From Bactericera cockerelli (Eukaryota > Arthropoda > Insecta > Hemiptera > Triozidae), in NCBI GenBank assembly GCA_024516035.1, contig CM044957.1, forward strand, positions 52,891,011 through 52,955,010: a stretch of 64,000 nucleotides of DNA, given 5' to 3'. Below are positions 47,301-59,200 of the stretch, piece after piece. Under the pieces are notes generated by a model. The model saw only the letters and a list, made by a program, of their open reading frames with translations, was not told the DNA's origin and made no database searches. The translations under genes were made by a program, and so were the position numbers. Within the stretch, counting starts at the first letter, position 1, and each line of letters starts with the position of its first letter.

Positions 47301-50300
47301 ATTAAATATGATATCATCATAGGTGGCGTCATCGTGAACGATGGTAGCCAGACACTGGAGGAATGACTCAGCACTTCTACCACTGTCTTTACAAGGAGGC
47401 TTATAATTGACAAGGGCCCCCAGAACCAAGCCAATGCTGGTCTACTCCCTGTTTATAGTCCCCCAGCCAGACTGTTGGTCTACTCCCTGTTTATAGTCCC
47501 GCAGCCAGACTGCTGGTCTACTCCCTGTTTATAGTCCCGCAGCCAGACTGCTGGTCTACTCCCTGTTTATAGTCCCCCAGCCAGACTGTTGGTCTACTCG
47601 CTGTTTATTGTCCCCCAGCCAGACTGCTGGTCTACTCCCTGTTTATAGTCCATGTGTGTCCACACAAATATGATAATTTAAATTAAATTATTTATGTTAT
47701 TTCTTGGAAGGTAAAATAAAATTTCGAATTTCCAGGTTGTGACCGGGATCCTGTTGTACATAGCTGTTGAGCGGGTGCTGACGAAGCAGTTTGAAATAGA
47801 ACCCACCATCATGTTATACACATCTGTATTCGGACTCGTAGTGAATGTCTTGTAAGTCAAAATTCACCACGTTAGATTTTTAAAATTAGCCTAAAAATAT
47901 CATGGAAATATAAAAAATTAAATGCAATATACCCATGTAGTAAATAGCATCCCAACAAAAGAAGGCGAGGTTAATGCTCAAAGCATTTTCTACCACCTAA
48001 CCCTCAGAGTCTTATTATTATGTGGTCATTTACACAAATTAATGAGAAAAAATTAATGCATTGGGTGGGATTCAACCAACGGATCCCTACGCTACCTGGA
48101 TTACAAAACCAATGTCTTAACCACTTGACTACCAATGAAAATGATCTCAAGGAAAAGTTAGGGAACTACAAAAACAAATAAGTCGTCCTAGGTACTATGC
48201 GGTACCCTATAAATGTATTATCTGTGTCTGCTCCTGGATCACGGTACCCTGAATGGAAAATTCAAAATTTTAATTCCACGCAAGATGGTACTTGAAATAT
48301 TTCAATCCACCAGGAATTTTCTATGGACACGAAGTGTTTTTTTGGGAGATATCAGTTATTTTTGATTTTTTTTTTTCTAGAGAGGAGGTCAATCTTCTTG
48401 CAATTTAAGACGAACACCAGGACCATCTCTGGCTCTGGTGGACAGTGTGAGGTTTAGGCACTGAAAACGATGTGCCATACCCACTAAACATCCTCCTCTC
48501 TTTCTAATCTCAGTACCCTGAAAAATGTAAAAAATTATTGTTCTTTTCAGGATGGGTTGTACGCTACATCAGCACTCTCACTCTCATGGGGGCGGGTCGG
48601 TGGAGGAGAACAATGTGAATGTGCGAGCCGCCTTCATCCACGTGCTGGGAGACTTCCTGCAGTCCTTCGGTGTATTCGTGGCGGCTGTTGTCATTTACTT
48701 CAAGGTACTCACCGACATTTCATAATAACTTTATCAAAATTGAAAAAGTACGATGAATATGAGTTAGACTTAAAAAAACTATTTTAAGAAATGAAACTAC
48801 CCCACAAAACAAGAGGACTGCATCCCCTTAGTGTGGGGTTTTTATTATTATTATTATCTGACCTGGTTGCAGAGTTTTCAGTGAAACCCTTACAATTAAC
48901 ACTGCGACCTAATTAGATCTATTGTGACCAGTTGATTCTATTTGGTTTTAACGTCCTGACTGAGATAGATAGTCAGGACGGGGGTTTTACCCTCCATTCG
49001 CTGGGAATCGTACCAGCTACCCACATTAACCTCACCCAGCCTGGGTAGGGCCGGAAATGCCAGCCTCACGTGTTTGGATGGAACAGAATTTTCGTCGAAA
49101 AGTCTGCCCCAACCGGGAGTTGAACTCGGGAACTCTGGACTACGAGCAGTAGTCACAACCATTACGCCACGGAGGCTAGTGTGGGGTAGTCGCATTAAAT
49201 ATACAGGGTGTCCAACCAAACTTGGACACCTCAAATTACTCGGCCCCTGAAAGAGTTTTTGAAAAATAAAAAAATCTAGGGTACATGTGCTAATTATGCG
49301 GTTTCAGTCAGAAATTGAGGTGTCAACTTTCGATTTTTAAATGGATCGACCTGAATTTTATTTGATAATTTTACTTCTAAATGATTCCTGAGTACTTTTT
49401 TAAACAAAAATATTACATACAGGGTGTTTTTTTTTCGACCAATTTTTTTTTTCTAAATCTTGAATAACTCAAGTTCGGTTAATTTTTTCGATAACAAGAA
49501 GAGAATATGTTTGTGTAATGAATACACGCACTTTCAATTGGCATTTTATACAGGGTGGTTCACAAGTGAAATAATGACTTGATTTTTTTTAAAACCGAGT
49601 TTTTTTTAATTTTTTATTTAGGATTAATAGTTCTCGTCTAATTTTACACATTTTTCGTTAGTCATATCGAAAAACAAAACTAAAGTGTTGTACAGGGTGA
49701 GACATATTTTTTTTGTAACACCCTGTATATGGGTAGTCAAAGAAAAAAAAACCACCCTGTATGTAATATTTTTGTTTAAAAAAGTACTCAGGAATCATTT
49801 AGAAGTAAAATTATCAAATAAAATTCAGGTTGATCCATTTAAAAATCAAAAGTTGACACCTCAATTTCTGACTTTTGAACCACCCTGTATAACTGAAACC
49901 GCATAATTAGCACATGTACCATAGATTTTTTTATTTTTCAAAAACTCTTTCAGGGGCCGAGTAATTTGAGGTGTCCAAGTTTGGTGGGACACCCTGTATG
50001 TTACCTATTATACCTATTATGTACAATTATTAATGCAAATAAATTACAAATTTTAAAATTCCTATCAAAATTAAGAAATTTTTTTAAATTGTCAGTTTTA
50101 AGTGCATGATTTCAACAAACTACACATACACCATACAGTCCATACACTACACACTGGACGCGGAAGGAGCCCAGAACACTGGTTCTGGACGTCCAAAGGG
50201 TTCACCCATGTCAATCCTTCCACCACCATGACATCACACATGGACACAGAAAGCAAGTACTCACCATTTCTTATTCTCAATACTGATTTATTCTGAGTCA

Positions 50301-52806
50301 TACAGTGGCATTCCCCAGCTAACCAATGTATTTCTTATCATTGTAAAAAAAAATTTCAATTAAGTTTTTGTAATCTCTCATCTTTTCATCGAGCAATACA
50401 GTGAGAAGCAACAGTGCAATTGAAATTTTGATCACAACTGACGATTACATAGAAAAACAATGAAACACTGTAGATACTGTTGGATAAAATCTGATATAGA
50501 TAGGTACCAGTCTGTAAATGTGTATATGTAAAGTTAAATGTGAAATAAAGAAATTTAAAAATAAAAAGATCGGTTTAAGGATATCAACGAGGAGGTCATA
50601 TTTTGTCTCTCTCACACTGGGGTTTAGTAAGGTACGTGATGAAGCCAACACCGCCTTTCTTTGTAGCTTTTCAACACCATATTCTGACTTTAATACACAA
50701 AATATAAAACACATCTTATGTATGTCGCATTTTTCTACTTGTTTCATGCAGTGGCGTGTGACATGTGTATATGCACTCCGCTAGTATTACATAAAATGGT
50801 TTTATTTATGCAGTAAACGTCCAAATAAGGCTTGAGAATCTGATATTCAGTGAAAGTTATAAACATGATATAAATCTAGTGTCCCTCCCTAGCTTCCTAC
50901 AATGTGATACAGTGGCGTATGAAATGTGTATGAACTCCGCTAGTATTACATAAAATGGTTTTATTTATGCAGTTAACGTCCAAATAAGGCTTGAGAATCT
51001 GATATTCTCAAGCGAAAGTTATAAACATGAAATAAATCTAGTGTCCCTAGCTCCCTACAATGTTCAAGTGCACTGATAGTCAAGTGCTTAACGCGCTAGT
51101 CTGGTAATCCAGGTAGCGTAAGGATCCGTTGGTTCGAATCCCACCCAGTGCATGAATTTTTTCTCATTCATTTGAGTTTGTGACCACATAATAATAAGAC
51201 TCTGAGGGTTAGGTGGTAGAAAATGCTTTGAGCATTAACCTCGCCTGGTGGTTACCTTCCACTACATACATACATATTCGTAATCGTTCTATCCTAAGTG
51301 ACAGGTCGATGCACAAAGCCTCTCCACCAAACTCTATTATTATATTTTTGATTATTTTCAATATCCCCTCAATCTCCCTGTTTCTTCTCAACATTTGATT
51401 TAATGACGTCATTATAACGGTATCTTGGGCGTCTCTTTGGTTTTTTTCCTTCCTTCTACTAAAGATTGTTATTATTATTCAATTGTTCATGTCTACCTTG
51501 TTTCTTTGTCCACCGTAAATTCACCCCCAGTATTATTCTCTCTATTTCAGCCTGAGTGGGTTCTGGTCGACCCCATCTGTACATTCCTCTTTGCCATTCT
51601 GGTGCTGGGAACAACTTTCACAATACTGAGAGATATCATGATTGTGCTTATGGAAGGTAAGTGTATTTATGTAGTAGTCAAGTCTCACGTAATTATGATT
51701 TGTTAAATCACCTGTATGCTCTCTCAATAAAAGATGGAGTGATGGTACTTAGCACAACCCAAAGGTACGGAAAAATTATGTTACCACTCTTTTGTATAAA
51801 CCTATTTAGTTACTATAATTAGATCAGTATAAATGTATACTGTGAAATTAATTTGGAACTTTAATTATGATTTTGACAGTCGATTTGCTCAAATTACAAG
51901 TCGCTTTCAATTACATGTTCCTATTACGACGTTGAAAGCACCTCAAATTAAGCTCCCCCGGGCTGAGTGGGGCCGGGAATAGCCAGCACCACGAGTGTTC
52001 AGCATTTGAGTGGGCACCCATTCAAGTCCTCACTTCGCTGGACATTGTAGTGACAGAACGAGAACTGGTGTATTCGACGTGTTTTATTACTGCAATTTTT
52101 TTTGGCAATCTATTCTTTTTTGTTTTGTTTTGACAAATGATCTCGTCTTATGAGATTTGTCAGTAGAAATGAAAGATTAACATCCCGAGGTTATGTTTAC
52201 TTACTTGTTTTGGATGATCCAAATATTCTACGATTTATTTGTTATTACGTTCATATTAGAAATCCAAAGTAATGTTAGGTACCTATATGTAATATTTTAT
52301 ATAAAACTAGGATTCTTTAAATTTTCATTCACCGACTTAAGTTTCGCCTAGGCTCGTAGGCTTGATCACGATTACTAACTCGTGTAATCCTGATCAAGCC
52401 TACGAGCCTAGGCGGGCGAAACTTAAGTCGGTGAGTGAAAATTTAAAGAATCCTAGTTTTATATAAAATATTACATATACCTAACATTCTACGATTTGTT
52501 CATTCCTTGTCTCCTTGTCCGTCAGGTATCCCCCGCGGCGTCGAATTCACCGACGTACTCAACACATTTCTCGCCATCGAAGGCGTGCTCAAGGTTCACA
52601 ACCTGCGCGTGTGGGCGCTCAGTCTGGACAAGGCGGCGCTGTCGGCGCACCTGGCCGTCAGGCCCGGCACGGACACGGGCGACGTGCTGCGCCGCGCCTC
52701 GCGCCTCATCCACACGCGCTTCCAGTTCTTCGAGATGACGCTCCAGATCGAGGAGTTCGCGCCGACCATGGAGGCGTGCGACCAGTGCCAGAGCCCCGCC
52801 CTCTGA
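38395..52806 (+). CDS. SLC30A: CDF zinc transporter, ZnT2/3/8 (ZnT35C) type, eight exons
   Basis: Exons: 38395-38627, 42467-42666, 44029-44148, 46189-46373, 47736-47851, 48551-48704, 51551-51656 and 52526-52806. They sum to 1,395 bases (464 aa plus stop), all GT-AG and in frame. Exon 2 (200 bases) is required: without it the frame breaks. CDF proteins exchange zinc for protons to load vesicles or export zinc. Transmembrane helix 2 has the zinc site AHLLTD (HxxxD) and helix 5 has HVLGD (HxxxD). A short His loop, LHQHSHSH, lies between helices 4 and 5. The C-terminal cytoplasmic domain follows (from [12 protein letters not shown]) and ends in a Cys pair, CDQCQ. The N-terminal cytosolic region of about 155 aa is long and has [10 protein letters not shown] and DDDEDHCH, possible metal-binding patches. 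The last exon is much more GC-rich than the rest of the gene. The exact paralogue within SLC30A2/3/8 is not resolved. Confidence 0.93.
38675..38951 (-). repeat. SINE3 copy in ZnT intron 1
   Basis: Body and tRNA-like head on the minus strand, with plus-strand GGGGATCGAACCCAGGAC and TTAATCACTGAGCTAATCGC. Confidence 0.7.
39640..39840 (-). repeat. SINE4 copy
   Basis: The plus strand reads GGCTGGGTTTCGAACCCACG and then ACCACTGAGCTACCGGGACA, the inverse of a tRNA-like head. Confidence 0.75.
39955..40235 (-). repeat. SINE3 copy, head truncated
   Basis: It matches 13480-13750 closely, including GTCGGCGCGGGGGTTCGA. It stops inside the head at GCGAGTGCTTG. Confidence 0.7.
40650..41000 (+). repeat. 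Tandem multimer of SINE4 heads
   Basis: Units start at 40650, 40743, 40839 and 40943, about 93-104 bp each. Each of the first three contains a tRNA-like part with a B box (GGTTTGAAACCC, GGTTCGAAACCC, GGTTTGAAACTC) and the linker CAAGTTATTCT. A related isolated head lies at 40455-40510. Confidence 0.75.
42716..43090 (+). repeat. SINE4 split by repeat D
   Basis: 42716-42845 is a plus-strand SINE4 head and body; the family tail resumes around 43012-43090. Repeat D (about 42866-43005, ending GACGCCACCCTATGATG) is inserted between. Confidence 0.7.
43472..43513 (-). ncRNA. U2 snRNA 5'-end fragment (retropseudogene)
   Basis: On the minus strand about 41 bases match the 5' end of U2 snRNA, including the branch-site-pairing GTGTAGTATCTG and TTTTGGCTAAGATCAAAG, with one change in the first stem. 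The match stops after the GTATCTGTT position. Directly 5' of it lies a SINE3-like fragment (43514-43660), so this is a chimera and not a functional U2 gene. Confidence 0.8.
44210..44450 (-). repeat. SINE5 copy, head truncated
   Basis: Tail, body and B box (plus-strand GGGGATCGAACCCAGGTC) are present. The rest of the tRNA-like head is missing after 44445. Confidence 0.7.
45233..45300. repeat. Dispersed repeat R copy
   Basis: It contains AAAGGGCGGGGTTATTGTC and CTCTTCCACCCAAC, as at 12420-12500. Confidence 0.55.
45339..46161. mobile_element. piggyBac-like MITE with TTAA target sites
   Basis: This 823-bp element has perfect 12-bp terminal inverted repeats, CCCTTTCAACCC / GGGTTGAAAGGG, each bordered by TTAA (45335-45338, 46162-46165). 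TTAA duplication and CCYT ends are hallmarks of piggyBac elements. It carries nine TGGG(A/T)-N7-TCCC(A/G) motifs (see findings). No transposase is present. Its right end is 27 bases upstream of ZnT exon 4. Confidence 0.8.
46430..46731 (-). repeat. SINE1 copy
   Basis: A minus-strand copy whose head ends CCACGGAGGC on the plus strand. Its tail differs from other copies, as at 19226. Confidence 0.75.
47323..47655 (-). repeat. Repeat D with six 38-bp minisatellite units
   Basis: Units beginning CTACTCCCTGTTTATAGTCC start at 47442, 47480, 47518, 47556, 47594 and 47632, exactly 38 bases apart. The unique body (47323-47440) is the inverse of 26420-26540 and 42870-43005. It ends about 80 bases before ZnT exon 5. 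Confidence 0.88.
47962..48137 (-). repeat. SINE2 copy
   Basis: The family body and tRNA-like head are on the minus strand in ZnT intron 5; the tail is truncated. Confidence 0.7.
48842..49176 (-). repeat. SINE1 full-length copy
   Basis: From the ATTATTATT tail to CCACGGAGGC on the plus strand. Very similar to 977-1308. Confidence 0.8.
49203..49998. mobile_element. Nested foldback element with TACAGGGTG ends
   Basis: Outer ends TACAGGGTGTCC and inverse. The arms of about 240 bp (49203-49440 and 49735-49998) are near-identical inverted copies. Inside are further inverted TACAGGGTG units at about 49418, 49547 and 49690 (forward) and at 49720, 49752 and 49878 (reverse). No coding sequence is present. 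It lies in ZnT intron 6. Confidence 0.8.
50750..51062 (+). repeat. 155-bp tandem duplication in ZnT intron 6
   Basis: Two adjacent copies start CAGTGGCGT at 50750 and 50911 and share CTCCGCTAGTATTACATAAA and the following 100 bases. Confidence 0.8.
51063..51262 (+). repeat. SINE2 plus-strand copy
   Basis: The head GTGCACTGATAGTCAAGTGC and B box GGTTCGAATCCCACCC are followed by the family tail ending at GTGGTTACCTTCC. It defines the orientation of the family. Confidence 0.8.
52271..52488. repeat. 218-bp foldback next to the last ZnT exon
   Basis: Arms of about 100 bases (52271-52373 and 52390-52488), from AATGTTAGG to its inverse, are almost perfectly complementary, with a loop of about 16 bases. 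The flanks repeat ATTCTACGATTT on both sides (about 52228 and 52486). Its edge is 37 bases from the exon 8 acceptor. Confidence 0.9.
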
Positions 52807-52810
52807 CACA

Positions 52811-52975
52811 GAGGTCCACCCCCGCGCGAGAGAGACACAAGACGAGACACTGCTGCTGGGTCCAAGAAGATGCAGGGCGAAATTAGGAGGTCCAGGCGTG
52901 CCCACCCCCACACGAGAGACACAAGACGAGACGCACTGCTGGGTCCAAGAAGTTGCAGGGCGAAATTAGTGGACG
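52811..52975 (+). repeat. 80-bp tandem duplication just after ZnT stop
   Basis: Two GC-rich copies share GAGACACAAGACGAGAC and TGCAGGGCGAAATTAG. They probably lie in the 3' UTR. Confidence 0.8.
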
Positions 52976-53084
52976 CAAATTCTCGGGATCACAAGTTCGG
53001 ACTTGAGCATTTAGGTGATCCATTGAAAACAATAAGCAAAATCTAGGGCGAAATATACAAAACCGAGATCTTAAATCATTTGCT

Positions 53085-53830
53085 TACTTAAATCCCCATT
53101 TAAGTACGCAAATCTAGACTTGCCGCCACAGAGGTATTACAAAAACGTCAATTAATTCCGCCCTGAGATCACAAGTTTGGACTTGAGTATTAGGGCGGAA
53201 TTAATAGACAACATCAATAACTTAAGTCGTTGGTAAGTGTCGATGTTCCCTATCTTACACAGTACGCAATTCGTGACTTAGCGCCACAGAGGTATTACAA
53301 AAACGTCTATTAATTCCGCCCTTAGTTTATCCATTGAAAACAATACACAAAATCTGGGGAGAAATAGACAAAAATCGAGATCTTAAATCATGACTTAGCA
53401 TTGATTTTCCCCATTTAAGTCAGTACGCAATTTAAGACTTGCCGCCACAGAGGTATTACAAAAACGTCAATTAATTCCGCCCTGAGATCACAAGTTTGGA
53501 CTTGAGTATTAGTTTCACCATTAAAAAAAAAAACAATACGCAAAATCCTGAATGAAGTCCACAGAGGTATTGCAAAAACTTCTATTAATTCCGCTCTTGG
53601 GGCGAAATTAATAGACAAATTTTATATCTCAAGTCATTGCTAAGCGTCGGTTTTCCCTATCTTACACAGTACGCAATCCGTGACTTAGCGTCACATAGGT
53701 ATTACAAAAACGTCTATTAATTCCACCCTTAGATCACAAGTTAGAGTCAGAACTTACATTTCCTCATTTAAAACAATACGCAAAATCTAGACCTAAGTCC
53801 ACCTAATGTCTATTAATTTCGCCCTCAGAC
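53085..53830 (+). repeat. Degenerate ~160-bp tandem repeat in ZnT 3' flank
   Basis: The core CCACAGAGGTATTACAAAAA recurs at about 53125, 53284 and 53445, and in weaker form at 53559 and 53690. Each is followed by TTAATTCCGCCC and, in part, GATCACAAGTTTGGACTTGA. Confidence 0.8.
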
Positions 53831-56292
53831 TGTTAACTTCCGTATTTATGAAAAAGATGTTGGCTCTTGAGGTATCATGCGTATTTTTAGGCATGAATTC
53901 AAATGATTTTTATTGAATAAGACTTAACTGTTACTTATGAATGAGCCAATATTTTTCTCGTAAATATTGGTGTTAATATTCTCATTTTCAGAATTTTTCA
54001 ATTCTTATTTGTTGTGATTTTTTATAATTTTTCTGTTACTTACTTTATCCCACGCAAAAAGAATTATATGTAATGGGCTGAAATTTGCAATGACCAGTTT
54101 TCAGTGAAACAACACGTTTTATGGTCCCCTAAAGTCTTAAAGCATAAATCCAAAGATTCAGCCATTGGTATTGGTCCGTGTTTGTTTGTGTGAATGAATG
54201 AATGTGTCTGTTTGTTTCTGCGTTTGAGAGAGTAACCAAGATGGTTAAAAAAAGAATAAGCTTGAACTAGGATTTAACCACAAACAAAAATCCCATTTTG
54301 GGCATTGTTTCTTTCTGTCTCTCAATGCCATTGTTATCGATCCAAAGGAAAGATTTTTTTTTTTTTCACTAGTTGCAAAACTAAACTAATGTGATAGTGT
54401 GATTAGATTTAGGAAATGGAGATTTTCTTGCCTCCACCGATGGCCAGTGTTTTATACTAAAATTTAGATTAAGATTCCTCATATACCTCATCCATTATTA
54501 TATTTTAATATTTTATGTTTTACATTTTCTATGCCGAATTATTGAATGTCTTTAGAGATTTTTTTAAAAATAAATTATATTTAAATTAAAAATATATATA
54601 AACTATGTTCATGGAATATGTATAGGGTATCCAAATACACGTTCTTTTCGTGCTGTCTGAGGTGATGGCATAATTTTCATCTGCAAATTGTTCATTATTA
54701 TTTCAAGTAATCTCTTTGGGGATGAAACGAATATGTGTTTAGCCTCATTTATTTGAGTAAGTGATGGGTGACCACATAATAAGACTGGGTTAGGTGAAAA
54801 TAATTCTATGATTGACCGCTTCGTCTATTCACTGGTAATACAGTGTGAATCCGTTAAGTGGCGACAAAAATATGGTGAATTTCATACATCAAGGCGCGTC
54901 GAAAAGCCAAGAACCATTTATTTGACGCTCCTGGAAGCTAGAACAAGCACCTGAAAAATTACGGTACACATAATATAATTGTTTTTTGTATTTATCTTTT
55001 CTTTTTTGCACATAGGTGAGAGAAACATTGAAGTACACATCCTCCTGCTAGGACAACTCGATACAGTAGTAGCAGACGTCACAAGAGGAAAAAAAAAAAA
55101 AAAAAACGCATTACCGTACGCTAGCAATGGGCCTAAAAATGGTGACTGAATACTGATAGCAAAAACTTTACTGCAGATGTTAAAAAGATTCTGTATTTTT
55201 TACAGTTGAAAATAAACATTTACCTATATCATATTTTGGGGGTAGAGTTGGTCAACTTTCTTCAAAAGGTTCAACTTTTAAATCAATAAAATATGTAACA
55301 GAGATAAGTTGGATAAAAATACGTTCTACCGCTATTTAGGTAAAAGGCAGTCATTTTTTTTCAAAAAAAAAAAAAAAGGAAATTTAACTTTAATTTTTTT
55401 TTTTAATTGAATGATTTGTGGCTGGTTAATCCTAACTTACTAATATTAGGTACTCTGGTACCCTACATAAGTAGAGAATCACTGAAAAAAGCAAAACAGA
55501 AAAGCCCAATGTCGAGACTACACAATACATGACTTTATTTTCGGCCTCTGTACATGCTTTTTAAGATTATTTTTTTAATTAAATTATTTCTTTTTATTTG
55601 TGTATTAAATAATACAATAATAATATAAAAAAAAACACTGAAATAATTTTAATCCTTCTGTTATATCACAATACTCAACTATTTACTTTCATTAAAAAAT
55701 AATATCGAAAAAAGTTGATGCAATTCATTAAAATATAATCCTAAAATGTAACACATTTTTAAATGATGTCATTTCAACTGAAATGCACATTCGTAAAAGT
55801 TTTAATGCACCGTTACTAACAGTACGAGTATCGCCAGCTTTCAAAGGTGAAGTTGTACACATACTGTTTTGACTATCATGTAACAATCCACTGAAATGTT
55901 ACATTTTTAACAACTTGTTACTAAATGTATACGGTTATGACCGGGGGTCATACTAACAGTTCTGACTGAAACCTACCTGTGAACTACAAACTTCACAGAT
56001 AAGTGGTAGTTCTTTTTGTTATTATTATAGTAAAAATATGGCTGGCTAAGAAGGTGTTCAGTAAGTGTAAACAGAGAACTGAGAATCGAGCTTCGACTCT
56101 TACTTATTCAAAACCCAGTGATATTTGTAAAACCTCTGTTGTAAATTATACATCGATAAAACTTGTTTAAAAAAACAGTGATATAAATAGATATTTAGTT
56201 CAATGCTTTCAAAGTGGGTGTGGCCGGATGAAATAAAAGTTGATCGGAATAAGAAATTATAAAAAAAAGAGAGAAGGAAAGACAAGAAGTAT
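53831..56292. other. Convergent intergenic region ZnT / CAND1
   Basis: AT-rich sequence with no recognisable gene. It presumably contains the 3' UTR ends of the two convergent genes, and a SINE2 tail piece lies near 54765-54805. I see nothing else that can be named. Confidence 0.5.
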
Positions 56293-59200
56293 CTAGCTCA
56301 TGTCCATCAGGTGAGGGTCTTGCAAGTTGGGCAGGCTGGAATCTTTCTGCATGGACTCAAAGATGGTCTGAAGCTCCGGACTGTTCTTGATCGTCACAAC
56401 GAAATCACTGAGGGCCGGGTTCTTGTCTGTCAACAGAAAATCCAATTTTCGTTAGCAATAGTTATCATATTATTTGTGTTAATCACTTTCGTGATGTCAC
56501 AACTACTCTAACTCGCTTTACTAAATCTATGCTGAAACCGGGACTTCTTCAACCACCGACCTCCAGTTTACAAGTCCGCCGCCTTATCGATCAAGCTACT
56601 GAAGTCGGTTCGTTAGCAATAGAATATAATAATAATAATATCGTCTTATTCATACTGCCCGATTATGACAATTAAAGTCTCATTACTGCAACAGTAAGCC
56701 CAAAACATATTATTATGTGGTAGAAATCCCAAATGGGAGGAACTTGTCATGTCCCGGCTGGGTTTCGAACCCACGACATCTGGAATCTCTAGATTCACAG
56801 AGTGCTGCCTTTACCACTGAGCTACCGGGACAGATATAGTGTCAGTCTGGGTAGGGCCGGAAATGCCAGCCTCACATGTTTGGACAGTTGTGGCGTAACA
56901 GTTATGACTACTGCGCGTAGTCCAGATATACTGAGTCCGATTCCCGGTTGGAGCTGGCTTTGCACACTCTGTTCCCTCCGAACACGTTAGGCTGGTATTT
57001 CTGACCCTACCTAGGCTGGGTGAGGTTAACGTGGGTAGTTGGTACGATTCTAAATGGGAGGATAACTTGTCATGTCCTGGCTGGGTTTTGAACCCGCGAC
57101 ATCTGGATTCACAGCGTGCCGCCTTTACCACTGACCTACATATATAGCGATGATACATACAAGTGAAATGTAGGTGACTCACCTGCATCCTGAATAGTGA
57201 GCAGAGCCGCCACGGCTCGCAGTGCCGACCTCTTCAGTTCATCTTGCTTCTCGTACTCCTGCTTCACGGAGTTGGCTTTCACTTTCAGCGTGACAGTGTT
57301 GCGAAGAGGTTCCACAATTCTTTCCAGCCCTGCGAGAGACAAACGGACATTTACACATCAGACGCCAGACTACTTTTTCGATAGTGTAACATGGTACCGG
57401 ACTACCACTACTAAATTACTGCTCATGCTATCAGAAAACCAGTTAGACATACGTGTAGCCTGGTATCAGCGGAAAGAAATACATTGAAATGTGAGCCTTA
57501 TGGGTGTCACATGTACAGAAATACAAGAGTCTCCTGTGACACTAATAAGGGCCACATGTACCAGGCTACAAGGCACTGTGACCCTTATGTGAGTCACGTG
57601 GCGTCCAATGTGTTAATCAAATTTTATTATACATTTTGAAATGGAACAGAGCGAACAGTGTTAATAAAATGCACTGTTTCTCTCAAAATGTAAGCAAACA
57701 GACGAACCCAACGAAAAGGGTTGGGTGGAAGAGATTGCCACAGGCAATAACCCCGCCCTTTAGGTAGGACATTATTGTTATTTTCCTTTCTTTTTTACTT
57801 ATTTTATTTTTGTCATTTGTTTGTTCTTTTTTCTTCTTTCTTTTCTTAATTTTATACTGTTGCCTGTTTGTCCTCCTAATAAAGCTTAAAAAAAAAAAAA
57901 AAAAAAAAAACATCCGTTTCTCCAAAAAGAACTGAGTCGGAGACTTGGTTCTATTTGGAGAAACGGATGGTTCTACCTTCTGATTGGTTCTCATTCTGCG
58001 TCCTTTTGATTAATGGAATATGAAATGAGAACGCCAAATTTTGAATCTGCATTTTAAATTTATTTTTGAAATGAGATGAGCTAAGAACCAATACAGCTGA
58101 TTATAGAAATTTCATCTGTTGTTGATCTCTGAAATGACCTGGTTATATTTTCTTCATATTCAACCAACCAAATGCCCCAAACATGTAAATACAGCCGTAT
58201 TTTTCTTTCTAACCAAAGTGGATGCAACTGGAATAAAATAAACAAACTGGAAGCAATTCTTCTTTTGGAAGAGGAAAATTCTTCTTCCAGTTAGGTTAAT
58301 CAAACTGGAAGAAGAAAATTCCCTCTTCCATCCCTTACGAATCCCTTAGAAACAATTATAACCAAAGAATTAAGAATACAAATTATTGTCGGCACGGGGG
58401 ATCGAACCCGGGATCTTGGCAAGCGAGTGCTTAACCACTGAGCTAATCGCGCGCTCTCATAGCTTATTTTAAATATAGGCGATGATGTTGATGGACATAC
58501 AAAAAGAAATAGAAATGTAAAGGATAGTGTAATAATAATTACCACAGAAACTAGAACAAGGCTGCATCCCACGACACAAGGACCATACTTCATAGGTGTG
58601 GCCCATAGTGTGGGATGACGACAGCCAAAAGAAACTAGCATAAGTTCAGTTAAAAAAAATATTTTTTTTTACAAAAACGAACACAATACTTCCGATTTCT
58701 AATATTAGAAATTTCTCGGAAGTAATATTATGAATTATGTAAACTGTCATTTTTATATATATATTTGAACCATTTACTTGTCATGTATTAAATAAATAAA
58801 ATAAATAAATTGGTCGAGCATGCCGACCTCGGGGCCGCCTCACTTACTCTGCAGCAGCGCAGCCGGCGTCATCTGAGCGAGCCTCGCCAGCATGAGGTAG
58901 GTGAGCATCTTGATGTCGTAGTGGTCACGCAGCCCCGCCTCCAGGTGGTTCAGGAACTCGAACACTTAACAGGTTATCGTTCGAGCATTCCGAGGTCGGT
59001 TGCTTTACTTACTTTTTTTTTACTATTTTTTAAACTTTAATCGCAAACAAGTTGCCTTTTTTATTTCCAATTATTGGACATACATGAGTACATAATATAC
59101 AAAATAAACAATAGAAGCTGAGTTGGAGTATTAAATTTTTTTTTACTATTAAAAATTAATAATGGATGGAAGATATTGCCATAGGCAATAACCCCGCCCT

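Noticed and set aside
52515..52911. GC-rich overlapping frames on both strands around the last ZnT exon
   Set aside because: High GC removes stops in other frames; only the frame that joins the upstream exons and ends at 52806 has family similarity.
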